This document shows positions 17,682 to 26,987 of a stretch of DNA of 64,000 nucleotides, one piece after another. Within the stretch, counting starts at the first letter, position 1, and each line of letters opens with the position of its first letter. Source of the stretch: CAXXOK01 sp963663285 (GTDB taxonomy: Bacteria; Bacillota; Clostridia; Christensenellales; Aristaeellaceae); the NCBI GenBank assembly GCA_963663285.2, contig CAXXNI010000004.1:496001-560000 (forward strand). The letters run 5' to 3'. The notes below the pieces were generated by a model that saw only the letters and a program-made list of their open reading frames with translations, was not told the DNA's origin and made no database searches. The position numbers were made by a program, and so were the translations under genes.

Positions 17682-18946
17682 CGAATGAGGAAATCCTCAG
17701 CTTATTGCACCAGGAAATTTCTCCGGCATTAGGCTGCACGGAGCCTATCGCAGTTGCGCTGGCCTGTGCCCATGCGCGCGAAACATTGGGGTTTCCGGTC
17801 GAAACGGCGGAGGTAACCGTAAGCCGGAATATTTATAAAAACGCCATGGGGGTAGGCATCCCCGGTACTGCGCTTACCGGTTTGCCGATCGCGGCCGCTT
17901 TAGGGCTGCTTTACGGCAATTCCGCTTACGGGCTGGAGGTGCTGCGCGATGCGACATCGCAGGCATCCATAGACGCCGCAAAGCAAATGGCGGATTCCGG
18001 CGCAATTCACATTTCCATGCAGCAGGAAGCGCCAAAGCTATACATCGCGGTAAACGTTACCGGCAGCGGGCACAAGGCGGAATGCGTCATCCGTGATCAT
18101 CACCGCAATATTGCGCGGTTGTCGCTGGATGATAACGTGCTTTTGGAAGGCGTGCAGAATTGCGATACGGAAACGGTTATGCTCAGCGATCCGCTCTCCC
18201 TTGAGGAGATTTGGCGCTTTGTGCATGAAACCGATGTGAACGCCCTTTCATTCCTCAACGACGGCATCACCATGAACCTGACGATTGCGCAGGAGGGGTT
18301 AAGCGGGGCGTGGGGGATTCAGGTTGGCAAAACCTTGCTTGCCGGACGGTCGCCGGATGAACTCACCCTGGGTGAGTATGTGTCCGCCCTTACCGCGGCT
18401 GCGTCGGACGCACGCATGTCCGGTTGCGTGCTGCCGGTTATGAGCACGGCAGGCAGCGGCAACCAGGGCCTTACCGCAACGCTTCCGGTTTATGCTGCCT
18501 CTCAAAAGCTGGGCAGCGACAGCGAAACGACACTGCGCGCAGAGGCGTTCAGCCAGCTTGTCACAATCCATATCAAAGCCGGTATCGGCAGCCTATCCGC
18601 GCTGTGCGGCTGCGCCATCGCAGCCTCCATCGGCTCGGCATGCGGTATAACGTATTTGCTGGGCGGTTCGCTGGAAGCGATGTCAAGTGCCGTGCAGAAC
18701 ATGATTGCCGATATTTCCGGCTTGATCTGCGACGGTGCGAAACCCGGCTGTGCGCTGAAAATAGCCACGGCTACGGCCAGCGCCGTACAATGTGCCTACC
18801 TTGCCGTTTCGGGCGCGCGGGCAACCCAACAGGACGGCATTGTAACCCGGGACGTGGAAGCCTCCATCCGAAACCTGCATACATTAAGCCATCAGGGTAT
18901 GCAGCAAACCGATAATGTCATACTGGATATTATGCTGGCTAAGTAA
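17678..18946 (+). CDS. L-cysteine desulfidase / UPF0597 family [4Fe-4S] enzyme (copy 1)
   Basis: 422-residue protein of the UPF0597 family (YhaM/CyuA), related to the iron-sulfur L-serine deaminase alpha chain. Characterised members are [4Fe-4S] L-cysteine desulfidases that turn cysteine into pyruvate, ammonia and sulfide. Conserved cysteines are visible: Cys20 (ALGCTEP), Cys250 (SGCVLP), Cys310/Cys312, and Cys351 with Cys358 (SGLICDGAKPGC), the last pair spaced as in the archaeal desulfidase. It is translationally coupled to the M20 peptidase and lies 15 bases before a URO-D-like gene. A paralogue at 62342 has the same partner. The actual substrate here is unproven. Confidence 0.85.
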   Translation: MTNEEILSLLHQEISPALGCTEPIAVALACAHARETLGFPVETAEVTVSRNIYKNAMGVGIPGTALTGLPIAAALGLLYGNSAYGLEVLRDATSQASIDAAKQMADSGAIHISMQQEAPKLYIAVNVTGSGHKAECVIRDHHRNIARLSLDDNVLLEGVQNCDTETVMLSDPLSLEEIWRFVHETDVNALSFLNDGITMNLTIAQEGLSGAWGIQVGKTLLAGRSPDELTLGEYVSALTAAASDARMSGCVLPVMSTAGSGNQGLTATLPVYAASQKLGSDSETTLRAEAFSQLVTIHIKAGIGSLSALCGCAIAASIGSACGITYLLGGSLEAMSSAVQNMIADISGLICDGAKPGCALKIATATASAVQCAYLAVSGARATQQDGIVTRDVEASIRNLHTLSHQGMQQTDNVILDIMLAK

Positions 18947-18961
18947 GGAGAGTATACATAC

Positions 18962-19924
18962 ATGAACAAACGGCAGCGCGTAACCAATGCAATGAATCTA
19001 CAACCTGTGGACAGGCCTCCGGTCGGCTTCTGGTTTCACTTTCCGGAGGACCAGTGCGAAGGCGCGGCGTGTGTAAACGCGCATCTGGATTACTATAACA
19101 AAATCGATGTGGATATCGCCAAGCTGATGTGCGACGGATATTTTGACTATCCAAACCCTGTTGCCAAGGCGGTTGTTAAGCCCGAAGACTGGTTCAAAAT
19201 GGAGCCGCTGGGGCCGGACAGCGATTTTATACGCGGGCAGGTTGAGCGCGCCAAGGCGGTGCGCGCCGGATTAAAGCAAGACATGGTGGTGCTTTATAAC
19301 GTATTTGCGCCCTTCTCCACCTTGCGCTTTGGCACGTCGGACGAGCTTGTGACCCGCCATTTGCAGGAAAATCCGGATGCTATTCTCTACGCGCTGGATG
19401 TGGTTGCCAAGGACAACGCGCTTCTTTGTGAAAAGCTGATTACCGAAGGCGGCGTGGACGGCGTATATTATTGCCTGCAGGGCGCAGAAGTGAACCGGAT
19501 GAGCCATGAGGATTACATGCGCCTTATCGCGCCCAGCGATTTACAGGTGCTTGCGCATGCCAACCGTTTCAGCGATATGAACATGCTGCATTGCTGCGGC
19601 TGGGCGGGCATTCCCAACCGGCTGGAAAACTGGCGCGACTATCCTGCTAAATCTGTCAACTGGGCTTGTTTTATAGAAAATATGCAGGTCGGTGAAGGCC
19701 AGGCATTCTTCGGCGGCCGTTGTGTGCTGGGCGGGTTTGACAACCGCCGGGAAGGCGTGCTGTTCTCCGGTACCAAAGCGGATGTGGAGGCATATACGCG
19801 AAAGCTGGTCGCGGCGGCGCCCAAAACCGGTTTTATGATCGGTGCGGACTGCACCTTGCCTGCGGATATTGATAAGCAGCGGTTTCAATGGGTTGTGGAC
19901 TGCGTAAAGACACTCGCCGTTTGA
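18962..19924 (+). CDS. URO-D-fold protein with zinc alkyltransferase signature (copy 1)
   Basis: 320-residue TIM-barrel protein of the uroporphyrinogen decarboxylase superfamily. It carries His210-Cys211-Cys212 (MLHCCGW) and Cys297 (IGADCTLP), the H-x-C...C zinc pattern of MtaA/MtbA/CmuA-type thiol methyltransferases, rather than the porphyrin-binding arginine pattern of HemE; no other haem gene is near. Methyltransferase relatives move a methyl group between a corrinoid protein and a thiol, but no corrinoid protein is encoded here. It follows the desulfidase-like gene and precedes a transporter in the same operon. The 61387 gene is a diverged paralogue. AGGAGAG precedes the ATG. Confidence 0.82.
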   Translation: MNKRQRVTNAMNLQPVDRPPVGFWFHFPEDQCEGAACVNAHLDYYNKIDVDIAKLMCDGYFDYPNPVAKAVVKPEDWFKMEPLGPDSDFIRGQVERAKAVRAGLKQDMVVLYNVFAPFSTLRFGTSDELVTRHLQENPDAILYALDVVAKDNALLCEKLITEGGVDGVYYCLQGAEVNRMSHEDYMRLIAPSDLQVLAHANRFSDMNMLHCCGWAGIPNRLENWRDYPAKSVNWACFIENMQVGEGQAFFGGRCVLGGFDNRREGVLFSGTKADVEAYTRKLVAAAPKTGFMIGADCTLPADIDKQRFQWVVDCVKTLAV

Positions 19925-19959
19925 GACGTTTACATATAGCTTGAAAGGAGGACGTACCT

Positions 19960-20913
19960 GTGGAAAAGCGCGTGGTAAACACGGCCAAACCAACACAAAG
20001 CACGGGCTGGGCACGCTTTTGGCGTTTCCGGTATTTGCACATGATGGTTCTGCCGGGACTGGTGTTTTACCTTATTTTTCGCTATGTGCCCATGTACGGT
20101 ATACTCATCGCCTTCAAAAACTATCGGGGTGCCGCGGGCGGATTGGGAACCATATGGAATTCGGACTGGATCGGGCTGAAGAACTTTGAAATTTTCTTCC
20201 ACTCCATCTATTGTATGCGGATATTCCGCAATACGATTGTTATCAGTATCCTGCGTTTGATTTTCAGCTTTCCGGCGCCGATTCTCCTTGCGCTGATGAT
20301 AAACGAGGTGCGGTCCAGCGGTTATAAGCGCACGGTGCAAACCGTTACGTACATGCCCTATTTTCTTTCGTGGGTTGTGGTGGCTGGCTTGCTCAACACG
20401 CTGTTGTCTCCTGAAAATGGCGTAATCAATGAACTCATCCGTTTGGCGGGCGGGCAGCCGGTTTACTTTTTAGCCAGCAATACATGGTTTCGACCGGTTT
20501 TGATTATCAGCGAAGTCTGGAAAAACATGGGGTACGGCTCCATCGTTTATCTGGCGGCCATCACATCCATTGACCAAAGCCAGTACGAAGCCGCCACCGT
20601 GGACGGAGCCAACAAGGTACAGCAGATTTTCCATATTACGCTGCCGGCGCTTGGCAATATCATTGCCATCATGCTGATTTTGCAAATCGGGCGTTTGTTT
20701 GACGATAACTTCGAGCAGATTTTTAACCTGTACAGCGCTGCCGTTTACGAGGTTTCCGATGTGTTTGAAACCTATATCTACCGTACCGGTATTAAAGATG
20801 CGAAGTTCTCCTATACGGCGGCGGTCGGTTTGGTTAAATCCGGTATAACGCTGCTGCTGATTCTATTCTCCAACCGCATGTCCAAGCGTCTAGGCGCGGA
20901 CGGCCTGTTTTAA
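19960..20913 (+). CDS. ABC transporter permease, LplB type
   Basis: 317-residue inner-membrane permease. A GTG start at 19960 is set by AAAGGAGG eight bases upstream. The N-terminus LHMMVLPGLVFYLIFRYVPM and the EAA loop QYEAATVDGANKVQQIFHIT (near residue 210) are typical of LplB/YtcP. It lies 35 bases after the URO-D-like gene, on the same strand, and is followed by its LplC-type partner after 11 bases. This class is usually annotated as polysaccharide or oligosaccharide importer; in an operon with a peptidase and an amino-acid-degrading enzyme, a modified peptide or glycopeptide is also possible. Confidence 0.92.
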   Translation: MEKRVVNTAKPTQSTGWARFWRFRYLHMMVLPGLVFYLIFRYVPMYGILIAFKNYRGAAGGLGTIWNSDWIGLKNFEIFFHSIYCMRIFRNTIVISILRLIFSFPAPILLALMINEVRSSGYKRTVQTVTYMPYFLSWVVVAGLLNTLLSPENGVINELIRLAGGQPVYFLASNTWFRPVLIISEVWKNMGYGSIVYLAAITSIDQSQYEAATVDGANKVQQIFHITLPALGNIIAIMLILQIGRLFDDNFEQIFNLYSAAVYEVSDVFETYIYRTGIKDAKFSYTAAVGLVKSGITLLLILFSNRMSKRLGADGLF

Positions 20914-20924
20914 GGAGGCGCGCC

Positions 20925-21827
20925 ATGATTAACCATGCTTTACACAACGGCCCCCGCCTTTCCCGTGGCGAAAAAACCTTCAGCGTCATCAACGCAGCCG
21001 TACTTTTTCTGCTGTGCCTGATTATGCTTTACCCGGTGGTGTTTGTTTTTGGGCGTTCCTTCACATCCGATGCGGAGCGTGCCATGTACCCTCTGCGTTT
21101 GATTCCGCAACAGTTTGACTGGAGCGGCTACAAGTTCATTTTCTTTTCCGGGTCCAACATTATCAATTCCTATGCCACCACCATCGCCCGCACATTGGTA
21201 GGCACGGTCGTCAACCTGGTCGTCTCCTGCCTGCTGGCATATCCGCTTTCCAAGCGGGAATATCCCCCGCGTAAGTTGCTGACCACCCTGATTGTATTTA
21301 CCATGTGGTTCAGCGGCGGCCTTATTCCCAGTTACCTGCTCAACAAGGACCTGGGACTGGTAAACAGTTTCTGGGTGTACATTCTCCCCTGCGCCGTGAA
21401 CACCTACAACATGATTATTCTGCGTAACTTCTTTATGGAGGTGCCCGTTACGCTGGAAGAATCCGCAAAGCTGGACGGCGCAAACGACTTTACTGTTTTC
21501 CTGCGGATTTATCTTCCCCTTTCGTCCGCGGCCCTGGCGACAATAGGCCTGTTTTACGCGGTCAGCCATTGGAACAGCTGGTTTGATTCCATGCTTTATA
21601 TGAACAAAAAGGAAATGTGGACACTGCAATATACGCTGCGCCAGCTGATCAACAGCGCCAACGTAATCGACATTTCCACCGTCGGCACCAGCGTGGATAA
21701 TATCCCGCCGGCGGATACCATCCGAATGTCCACCATCATCGTTGCGATCGTACCGATCCTTTGTGTGTATCCTTTCCTGCAGAAGTACTTTGTAAAAGGT
21801 CTGCTGGTTGGCGCCGTTAAGGGTTAA
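20925..21827 (+). CDS. ABC transporter permease, LplC type
   Basis: 300-residue partner permease with hydrophobic segments, an EAA loop (LEESAKLDGANDFTVFLRIY) and the conserved C-terminal end KYFVKGLLVGAVKG. AAGGAGG lies close before the ATG. The same residues recur in the 480-1400 gene, so the two importers are paralogous. The binding-protein gene follows. Confidence 0.93.
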   Translation: MINHALHNGPRLSRGEKTFSVINAAVLFLLCLIMLYPVVFVFGRSFTSDAERAMYPLRLIPQQFDWSGYKFIFFSGSNIINSYATTIARTLVGTVVNLVVSCLLAYPLSKREYPPRKLLTTLIVFTMWFSGGLIPSYLLNKDLGLVNSFWVYILPCAVNTYNMIILRNFFMEVPVTLEESAKLDGANDFTVFLRIYLPLSSAALATIGLFYAVSHWNSWFDSMLYMNKKEMWTLQYTLRQLINSANVIDISTVGTSVDNIPPADTIRMSTIIVAIVPILCVYPFLQKYFVKGLLVGAVKG

Positions 21828-21877
21828 ACGCACGGATGGCTGTAACATTAACCAAATCTACAAGGAGGAACCTATCC

Positions 21878-23416
21878 ATGAAAAGAATGCTCGCGCTTCT
21901 GGTCTCCCTGGTACTGCTGGCGTCTTTCTTGCCAACTCTCGCACTAGCCGAGGAGGATGTGCAAACCTCGCCCGTCATCTTTGTGGTCCGCTCCAACAGC
22001 AACAGGGAAAACAAAACCGACAACCAAACCATCCACGACATGATCGCGGAACAATCCGGTGTTGATTTTGAGGTTGTCGTTGTCAGTGAAGAAAACTGGA
22101 ACGAAAAAATCAATGTCATGATGGCCTCCGGGGAAGAGTTTGACACGCTCAACCTTACCGCAAGCAACGGCAACTGGGCTACCTTTGCGGAAAACGGCTC
22201 TATCCAGCCCTGGGGCGACCTGCTGGAGACATATGCGCCGCACATTATGGCGATGATTCCGGAAGAAGCCTGGGAGTCCTGCAAGGATGCGGACGGCAAC
22301 ATTTGGGCGATTCCGCGCCATGAGAGTTTCACGTCCGGCGGCGTGCCGACCCTGCGTACGGACTGGCTTGCCATGCTGGGGATGGATATGCCCACAACGC
22401 TGGCCGAACTGGAAGCCTATTTTGAAGGCGTAATGACGACCGATATGAACGGCAACGGCGTTGTTGATGACGAAATTCCTTATGTACCGTACTACCAAAG
22501 CCTGTATGGCCCGCTGCACGGCTACTACCTGGGCACGAACGGCGCTTGCGATAACGACGATCACTACCTTGCCGAAGACGGCGCTGTAATGCCGTGGTAC
22601 ATGCACCCCAATGCCTACGCAATGGCAGCCAAAGCCGGCGAATGGTACCAGAAAGGGTACATCAACCAGGATTATCTTACCATGACTAAGAACCAGTGCG
22701 ACGACTGGTGCGCCAGTGACCGCGTTGGTATGGTATCCGGCTGGTATAACCTCGGCCTGCCCGGCTGCGAAACCTTGAGACAGAACAATCCCGACAGCGC
22801 GGTAGCCTGGAGCGCCATCCCGAATTTGCTGGATGAAGAAGGCAACACAACGGTATGGACCGGCAACCCCACCTATATGCCTGAACTGGTACTCTCCGCC
22901 ACCAGCACCAACGCCAAATGGGCGCTGAAGCTGCTGGACTGGATTTATACCAGCGAAGAAAACTACATGCTTGCCACCTATGGTATCGAGGGCACGCACT
23001 GGAACATGGTGGACGATACCCGCGCATTCACCCAGCCGGAAGGCGCAACGGACGGTTATTTGCTGGAGTACCAGCTGCTTGAGTGGTATGATTATTCCGT
23101 CTATCCGGAACCGTACTACTCCGAAGAACTCAGCTGGCGGCAGTGGGTTGCCTATAACATGCGCAAAGAAATTGCCAATGGCATCACCGCTGTTCCGCGC
23201 TTTGATTTCTATGTGCCGTACAACCTGATCGGCACCGATGCGGAGTTCCTGACCAACGATGCTTCCGACCTGATGAAGGAAGCACTGCAGAAGGTAATGA
23301 CTGGCGAATTCACGCAGGATGATTGGAACAACGCCGCTGCACTCGCGTGGGAAACCGACGGACAGGTGCGCAGCGCCGTATGGACCGAGCAGTATCACAA
23401 CTTCGTGGGAAAATAA
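21878..23416 (+). CDS. Extracellular solute-binding protein
   Basis: 512-residue binding protein with a signal peptide (MKRMLALLVSLVLLASF..) that ends in an ALA-EE signal peptidase I site; no lipobox cysteine is present. The ATG at 21878 is preferred to the frame's earlier start at 21836 because AAGGAGG lies 8 bases ahead and the signal peptide begins there. It contains an EF-hand-like DMNGNGVVDDEIP loop. Last gene of the operon that begins with the M20 peptidase; a terminator follows 130 bases later. Substrate unknown. Confidence 0.92.
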   Translation: MKRMLALLVSLVLLASFLPTLALAEEDVQTSPVIFVVRSNSNRENKTDNQTIHDMIAEQSGVDFEVVVVSEENWNEKINVMMASGEEFDTLNLTASNGNWATFAENGSIQPWGDLLETYAPHIMAMIPEEAWESCKDADGNIWAIPRHESFTSGGVPTLRTDWLAMLGMDMPTTLAELEAYFEGVMTTDMNGNGVVDDEIPYVPYYQSLYGPLHGYYLGTNGACDNDDHYLAEDGAVMPWYMHPNAYAMAAKAGEWYQKGYINQDYLTMTKNQCDDWCASDRVGMVSGWYNLGLPGCETLRQNNPDSAVAWSAIPNLLDEEGNTTVWTGNPTYMPELVLSATSTNAKWALKLLDWIYTSEENYMLATYGIEGTHWNMVDDTRAFTQPEGATDGYLLEYQLLEWYDYSVYPEPYYSEELSWRQWVAYNMRKEIANGITAVPRFDFYVPYNLIGTDAEFLTNDASDLMKEALQKVMTGEFTQDDWNNAAALAWETDGQVRSAVWTEQYHNFVGK

Positions 23417-23545
23417 GCACCCTTTTCAAGGCCTGCTGTGCTTTTAAGTACATGGGTGGCATGAACACAAGGATACCCCTTGTGAATCCTTCCTCCCACT
23501 AAGGATAACAACAGCAGGGATTTGATGGAATATCCATCGTTATGG

Positions 23546-23589
23546 CAAAAGCCCCCTGATGCCGCTTGAGCGGTATCAGGGGGCTTTTG
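23546..23589. terminator. Bidirectional terminator between converging operons
   Basis: A 20-base-pair stem with one G-T pair (CAAAAGCCCCCTGAT.. with its complement) and a TTGA loop, with A and T runs built into the stem ends. It lies between the plus-strand binding-protein gene and the converging minus-strand gene ending at 23666. Confidence 0.9.
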
Positions 23590-23665
23590 GCGTTAAGCAC
23601 ATATAAACAGGCGTAAAATGAACAGGATATACGCGCTTCCGCGGGGTTTATGCCCCGCTGTCACC

Positions 23666-24775
23666 TTATACCGTAATGACCCGGTTGCGGGCTGTAACAG
23701 GCCAATGGTTTACGATCTCTCCGCCCTGCGCCACAAGGATTTCGGGGTAAAGCGCGCTGGTGGGGCAGATGTGCCAAGGCGCGGCGTACAGTACCGTGCC
23801 GATGGCGGGGCGTTCCCGGCCCGCGGGAATTTGCAGCACCCAATGTTCCTCGTTTTGCTTTACGGTGACCACGTCCTCGTAACCGGCGATCACCGCGCGC
23901 AGCGGTTCGGGATCGGCGGCGACGGCTTTTGTACCCAAATCCAGTGTAAACAAGCCGGGGGCGGGATGGCTGACGACACGCGTTGCTACCATAGCGCCGA
24001 TGGTAAAGGGAAGATCAGCAAACGTGCTGGCATAGCCGTAATCCTGTATTAAACAGGTGCCCGGAGAAAGGCATGCGTCCGCATACTGCGCATGACAGGG
24101 GAAGGACGGCGTACCGCCCATCACCATCAGCGTACAATCCAGCCCTTCGGTGCGCAGTTGATCGCGCAGGGTATAAACAGGCGCGACATCCTGCGCCACC
24201 AACCGTTTACGCTCTTCCAAATCGCGCTCATGCCTCTGCCCGTCATACACATGCATGCCGCGAACGCGCAGGGCGGGCATGGCTGCAACCTTGCGGTACA
24301 GCGCGCCGGCCAGCGCTGTGGGTACGCCGGTGCGGTTAAGGCCACTGTTAATATCCACCAATACGTTTACTGTCATGCCTGCTGCCGCAGCTGCGGCTGA
24401 CAGTAGGGCGAACTGCTGCGCATCATCGCCGATAGCGAAATACTCCGTACCGGGGTAAGCTTTCGCCAGCCGGATAAAGCGCCCGATGTTGGGACCGGTG
24501 AGCGGATAGGCAATGATAGCTTGCTCCGCGCCGCATGCACCCACCATTTCCCCTTCGGCGATCGTTGCGCATTTAAAACGCCGGATGCCCATTTGCATTT
24601 GCATCCGTACCAGATCGGCGGTTTTATGGCTTTTCACGTGCGGCCACAGGCGGCCGGAGCCGCCGGCCATCGCGATCATCTCCTGTGCGTTACGGATTAT
24701 CAGGTCTTTGTAGTAGATCAACGCGGGGGTAACGATGCCATCCGTTTCTTTGAGCGTATAGGTTTCGGGGTTCAT
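23666..24775 (-). CDS. PLP-dependent D-serine dehydratase / D-threonine aldolase family enzyme
   Basis: 369-residue fold-type III PLP enzyme (alanine racemase N-terminal fold). The PLP lysine is Lys48 in WPHVKSHKT. Near the C-terminus His335 and Cys337 (WHICPT) form the His-x-Cys metal site of the zinc-dependent D-serine dehydratase/D-3-hydroxyaspartate dehydratase group; D-threonine aldolases have Asp at the second position. Dehydration would yield an enamine, and the RidA-family gene immediately upstream in the operon (4-base overlap) fits its hydrolysis. GGGAGG precedes the ATG. It should act on a D-beta-hydroxy amino acid; the exact substrate is not known. Confidence 0.85.
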   Translation of the reverse strand: MNPETYTLKETDGIVTPALIYYKDLIIRNAQEMIAMAGGSGRLWPHVKSHKTADLVRMQMQMGIRRFKCATIAEGEMVGACGAEQAIIAYPLTGPNIGRFIRLAKAYPGTEYFAIGDDAQQFALLSAAAAAAGMTVNVLVDINSGLNRTGVPTALAGALYRKVAAMPALRVRGMHVYDGQRHERDLEERKRLVAQDVAPVYTLRDQLRTEGLDCTLMVMGGTPSFPCHAQYADACLSPGTCLIQDYGYASTFADLPFTIGAMVATRVVSHPAPGLFTLDLGTKAVAADPEPLRAVIAGYEDVVTVKQNEEHWVLQIPAGRERPAIGTVLYAAPWHICPTSALYPEILVAQGGEIVNHWPVTARNRVITV

Positions 24776-25251
24776 ATCGCCAGCCTCCCCGGTTCGACCT
24801 CAAAAATAAATTCCACTTCGCATGCGATGTTGCCGGGCAGTTCGTTGACACCGATGGCGGAACGCGCCCCTACGCCGTCCTCGCCGTAAAGATCGCGAAA
24901 CAGGATAGAGCAGCCGTTCAGTACTTCCGGCTGGCGGTTGAAACCATCGGCGCTCTCGATGAAACCGAGTATCTTCACCACGCTTTTAATGCGGTTCAGG
25001 TCGCCCAGATAATGGTTGAGTGTAGAAAGCGCGTTCAGACCACATAGCCTTGCTGCTGCCTGTCCCTGCTCCAGCGTGCATTCCGCACCCACTTTGCCTA
25101 CGATTGTGGGCACGCCTTTCACCGTCGCACCCTGACCGGAAACGTACAGCATATTGCCAACCTGTTTTACCGGCTTATAAACGCCGCCGGGAGGCGGCAG
25201 ATCCGGCAATTCATAACCCAGCTCCTTCAGCCTTTGGTACACATCGTTCAT
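24772..25251 (-). CDS. RidA/YjgF-family enamine/imine deaminase
   Basis: 159-residue member of the RidA superfamily, which hydrolyses reactive enamines and imines from PLP enzymes to ketoacids and ammonia. The signature arginine is in GARSAIGVNELPGNIACEVE. The length and N-terminal extension match the longer YjgF subgroup rather than classical 128-residue RidA. The ATG at 25251 is chosen because AAGGAGGAACCGAT precedes it; the frame remains open upstream without a good site. It overlaps the D-serine-dehydratase-like gene by 4 bases, consistent with a shared step. Confidence 0.9.
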   Translation of the reverse strand: MNDVYQRLKELGYELPDLPPPGGVYKPVKQVGNMLYVSGQGATVKGVPTIVGKVGAECTLEQGQAAARLCGLNALSTLNHYLGDLNRIKSVVKILGFIESADGFNRQPEVLNGCSILFRDLYGEDGVGARSAIGVNELPGNIACEVEFIFEVEPGRLAI

Positions 25252-25300
25252 ATCGGTTCCTCCTTCAATGTTCTGCAGTGGGATCGGGTTTTTACCTATG

Positions 25301-25320
25301 AAAACTCCGCTCTTGCGGAG
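25301..25320 (-). terminator. Intercistronic hairpin between deacylase and RidA genes
   Basis: On the minus strand CTCCGC AAGA GCGGAG is followed by TTTT. It lies in the 136-base gap between the deacylase stop (25388) and the RidA start, and may act as a partial terminator or RNA stabiliser. Confidence 0.45.
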
Positions 25321-25387
25321 GTACAGAGGCAGCCGCAAAGCGGCGTCCCCTCAAAATAGCATCCGGCGGGCGGATCCGTAAGCTGCG

Positions 25388-26971
25388 TCAATCGTTGCCA
25401 AGCAGCCTGCCGGCTGGTTCCCCGGTGAGCTGCCCGGATGCAAAAGCGGTTTTGCCGTTTACCAGCACCAGCCGCACTCCATCGCTGGGTTGTAATGGTT
25501 CGGCATAGGTTGCGTTATCCCGGTAGGCTGCCCAATCCAGCAAAACCAGATCGGCGTAATAACCCGCTTCCAGACGGCCTCGATCCTTCAGGCGCAAAAA
25601 CGCAGCGGGCAGGCGGGTCGTTTTATCGACAGCCTCCTGCAGGGTGAGCAGCTTTTCCTCTTTCACATACTGGCGGAAAAAACGCGGGAAAGCACCGTAT
25701 CTGCGGGGGTGCGGCTTTCCGCCCGCGGAGTAGAGTGAATCCGAAATGACGATGCAACCCTGCTGCGAAAGGATTTTACGCACATCGTCCGGAGCCATTT
25801 CCTCCAGCACGACCGGCACGCGCCCATGCTCTCGAAGGAGTAGATCCAGCGCGAAGGAGCCGGGTTCCCGGCCTGCTTGCTCGGCAAGTGCTTGAATGCT
25901 CTGCCCGGCTTCGTGTTCGTCGGACGACCCTGCAACGATAATGCGGCTCCAGCCCAGCGAATAGGCGAAGTTATCCCATCCGTCACGCTCCTGACTGAAC
26001 GCTTTGAGTATGGCGTCGCGCCCTGCCGGATCGGCGATGCGGCGCAGCGCGCCTTCGGCGCCGCCCTCCAGCGCTTCCGGCGGCAGCAGGGAAAGCAGCG
26101 TCGTGGAGCCCGCCGTGTAGGGATAAGCGTCAAAAGTAATATCCAAGCCGTCCTTGCGCGCCTGCCCGATGTGCGCAAGCATCGTATCCACGGCGTGCCC
26201 CCACATCTCCGTACCCGCGGCTTTCATATGGCTGATGTGGATACGCGCGCCGGATGCGCGGCCAATGGCGATCATCTCGTCAATGCTTTCAACGACGCTC
26301 TTACCTTCCCCCCGGATGTGGGCGATCACCGGCTTATCATGCCGGGCGGCAACCCGTGCGATTTGGGTCAGCTCTGCGGTGGTGTAATAGCACTCCGGCG
26401 TATACATAATGCCCATGCTAAGCCCCAGCGCTCCATCCGTGAGGGCTTCGTCCAACAGGGCGCAGATGGCATCCAGCTGCTGCGGGGTCAGCGGTTTGCT
26501 GGAAAACCCTGTTACGCAGCGGCGCAGGCTGCCATTGCCGACCAGATAGCCGCAGTTCATGGGCAGGGGGCGGCTGGCTACGGCGCTTAAAAATGTCTTT
26601 GTGTTCATCCCTTTCAGCGTTTCGGGTATCTCCCCCAGAACGGGAGCGGCGTAATCCCTTACGGCGTCAAAGGTATCAGGTGCGTTGGGCGCGCAGGAAA
26701 AGCCGCAGTTGCCGCTGATCATCGTGGTCAGGCCCTGCGTAAGCTCGTCCCACGGCTGACCGGAAAAGGGTATTAGATCGGCGTGACGGTGGATATCGAT
26801 CAGCCCCGGTAAAAGCAACAACCCGTTTCCGTCGATTTCCCGGGCAGCCTGCGCGCCGGAGCCGGGTGGCAGCAGCTGCGCGATTTTCTCCCCGGTGATG
26901 CATACGTCCGCCAGCCGTTCGCCGTTTAACCCGTCTACGGTGTTTGCGTTTCGGATGACAATATCGTACAT
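25388..26971 (-). CDS. N-acyl-D-amino-acid deacylase (D-aminoacylase family)
   Basis: 527-residue amidohydrolase that removes acyl groups from N-acyl-D-amino acids. Metal residues match the D-aminoacylase pattern: His61/His63 (IDIHRHAD), bridging Cys89 (GNCGFSCAP), His218 (VIAHIRGEG), His248 (IHISHMKAAG) and Asp411 (VISDS). The ATG at 26971 is preceded by AGGAAGTGAG; the longer frame to 27139 adds an Arg-rich, unfamily-like extension that overlaps the upstream gene. In the operon it would supply the free D-amino acid to the PLP enzyme encoded downstream. The acyl and side-chain preference is unknown. Confidence 0.88.
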   Translation of the reverse strand: MYDIVIRNANTVDGLNGERLADVCITGEKIAQLLPPGSGAQAAREIDGNGLLLLPGLIDIHRHADLIPFSGQPWDELTQGLTTMISGNCGFSCAPNAPDTFDAVRDYAAPVLGEIPETLKGMNTKTFLSAVASRPLPMNCGYLVGNGSLRRCVTGFSSKPLTPQQLDAICALLDEALTDGALGLSMGIMYTPECYYTTAELTQIARVAARHDKPVIAHIRGEGKSVVESIDEMIAIGRASGARIHISHMKAAGTEMWGHAVDTMLAHIGQARKDGLDITFDAYPYTAGSTTLLSLLPPEALEGGAEGALRRIADPAGRDAILKAFSQERDGWDNFAYSLGWSRIIVAGSSDEHEAGQSIQALAEQAGREPGSFALDLLLREHGRVPVVLEEMAPDDVRKILSQQGCIVISDSLYSAGGKPHPRRYGAFPRFFRQYVKEEKLLTLQEAVDKTTRLPAAFLRLKDRGRLEAGYYADLVLLDWAAYRDNATYAEPLQPSDGVRLVLVNGKTAFASGQLTGEPAGRLLGND

Positions 26972-26987
26972 GGTTCTCACTTCCTGT

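Noticed and set aside
18962..19924. Annotation as uroporphyrinogen decarboxylase HemE
   Set aside because: Zinc H-x-C...C pattern and lack of haem genes favour the methyltransferase-like branch.
21944..23398. 484-codon minus-strand frame opposite the binding-protein gene
   Set aside because: Shadow of a real binding protein with signal peptide and good ribosome binding site; the antisense product looks random.
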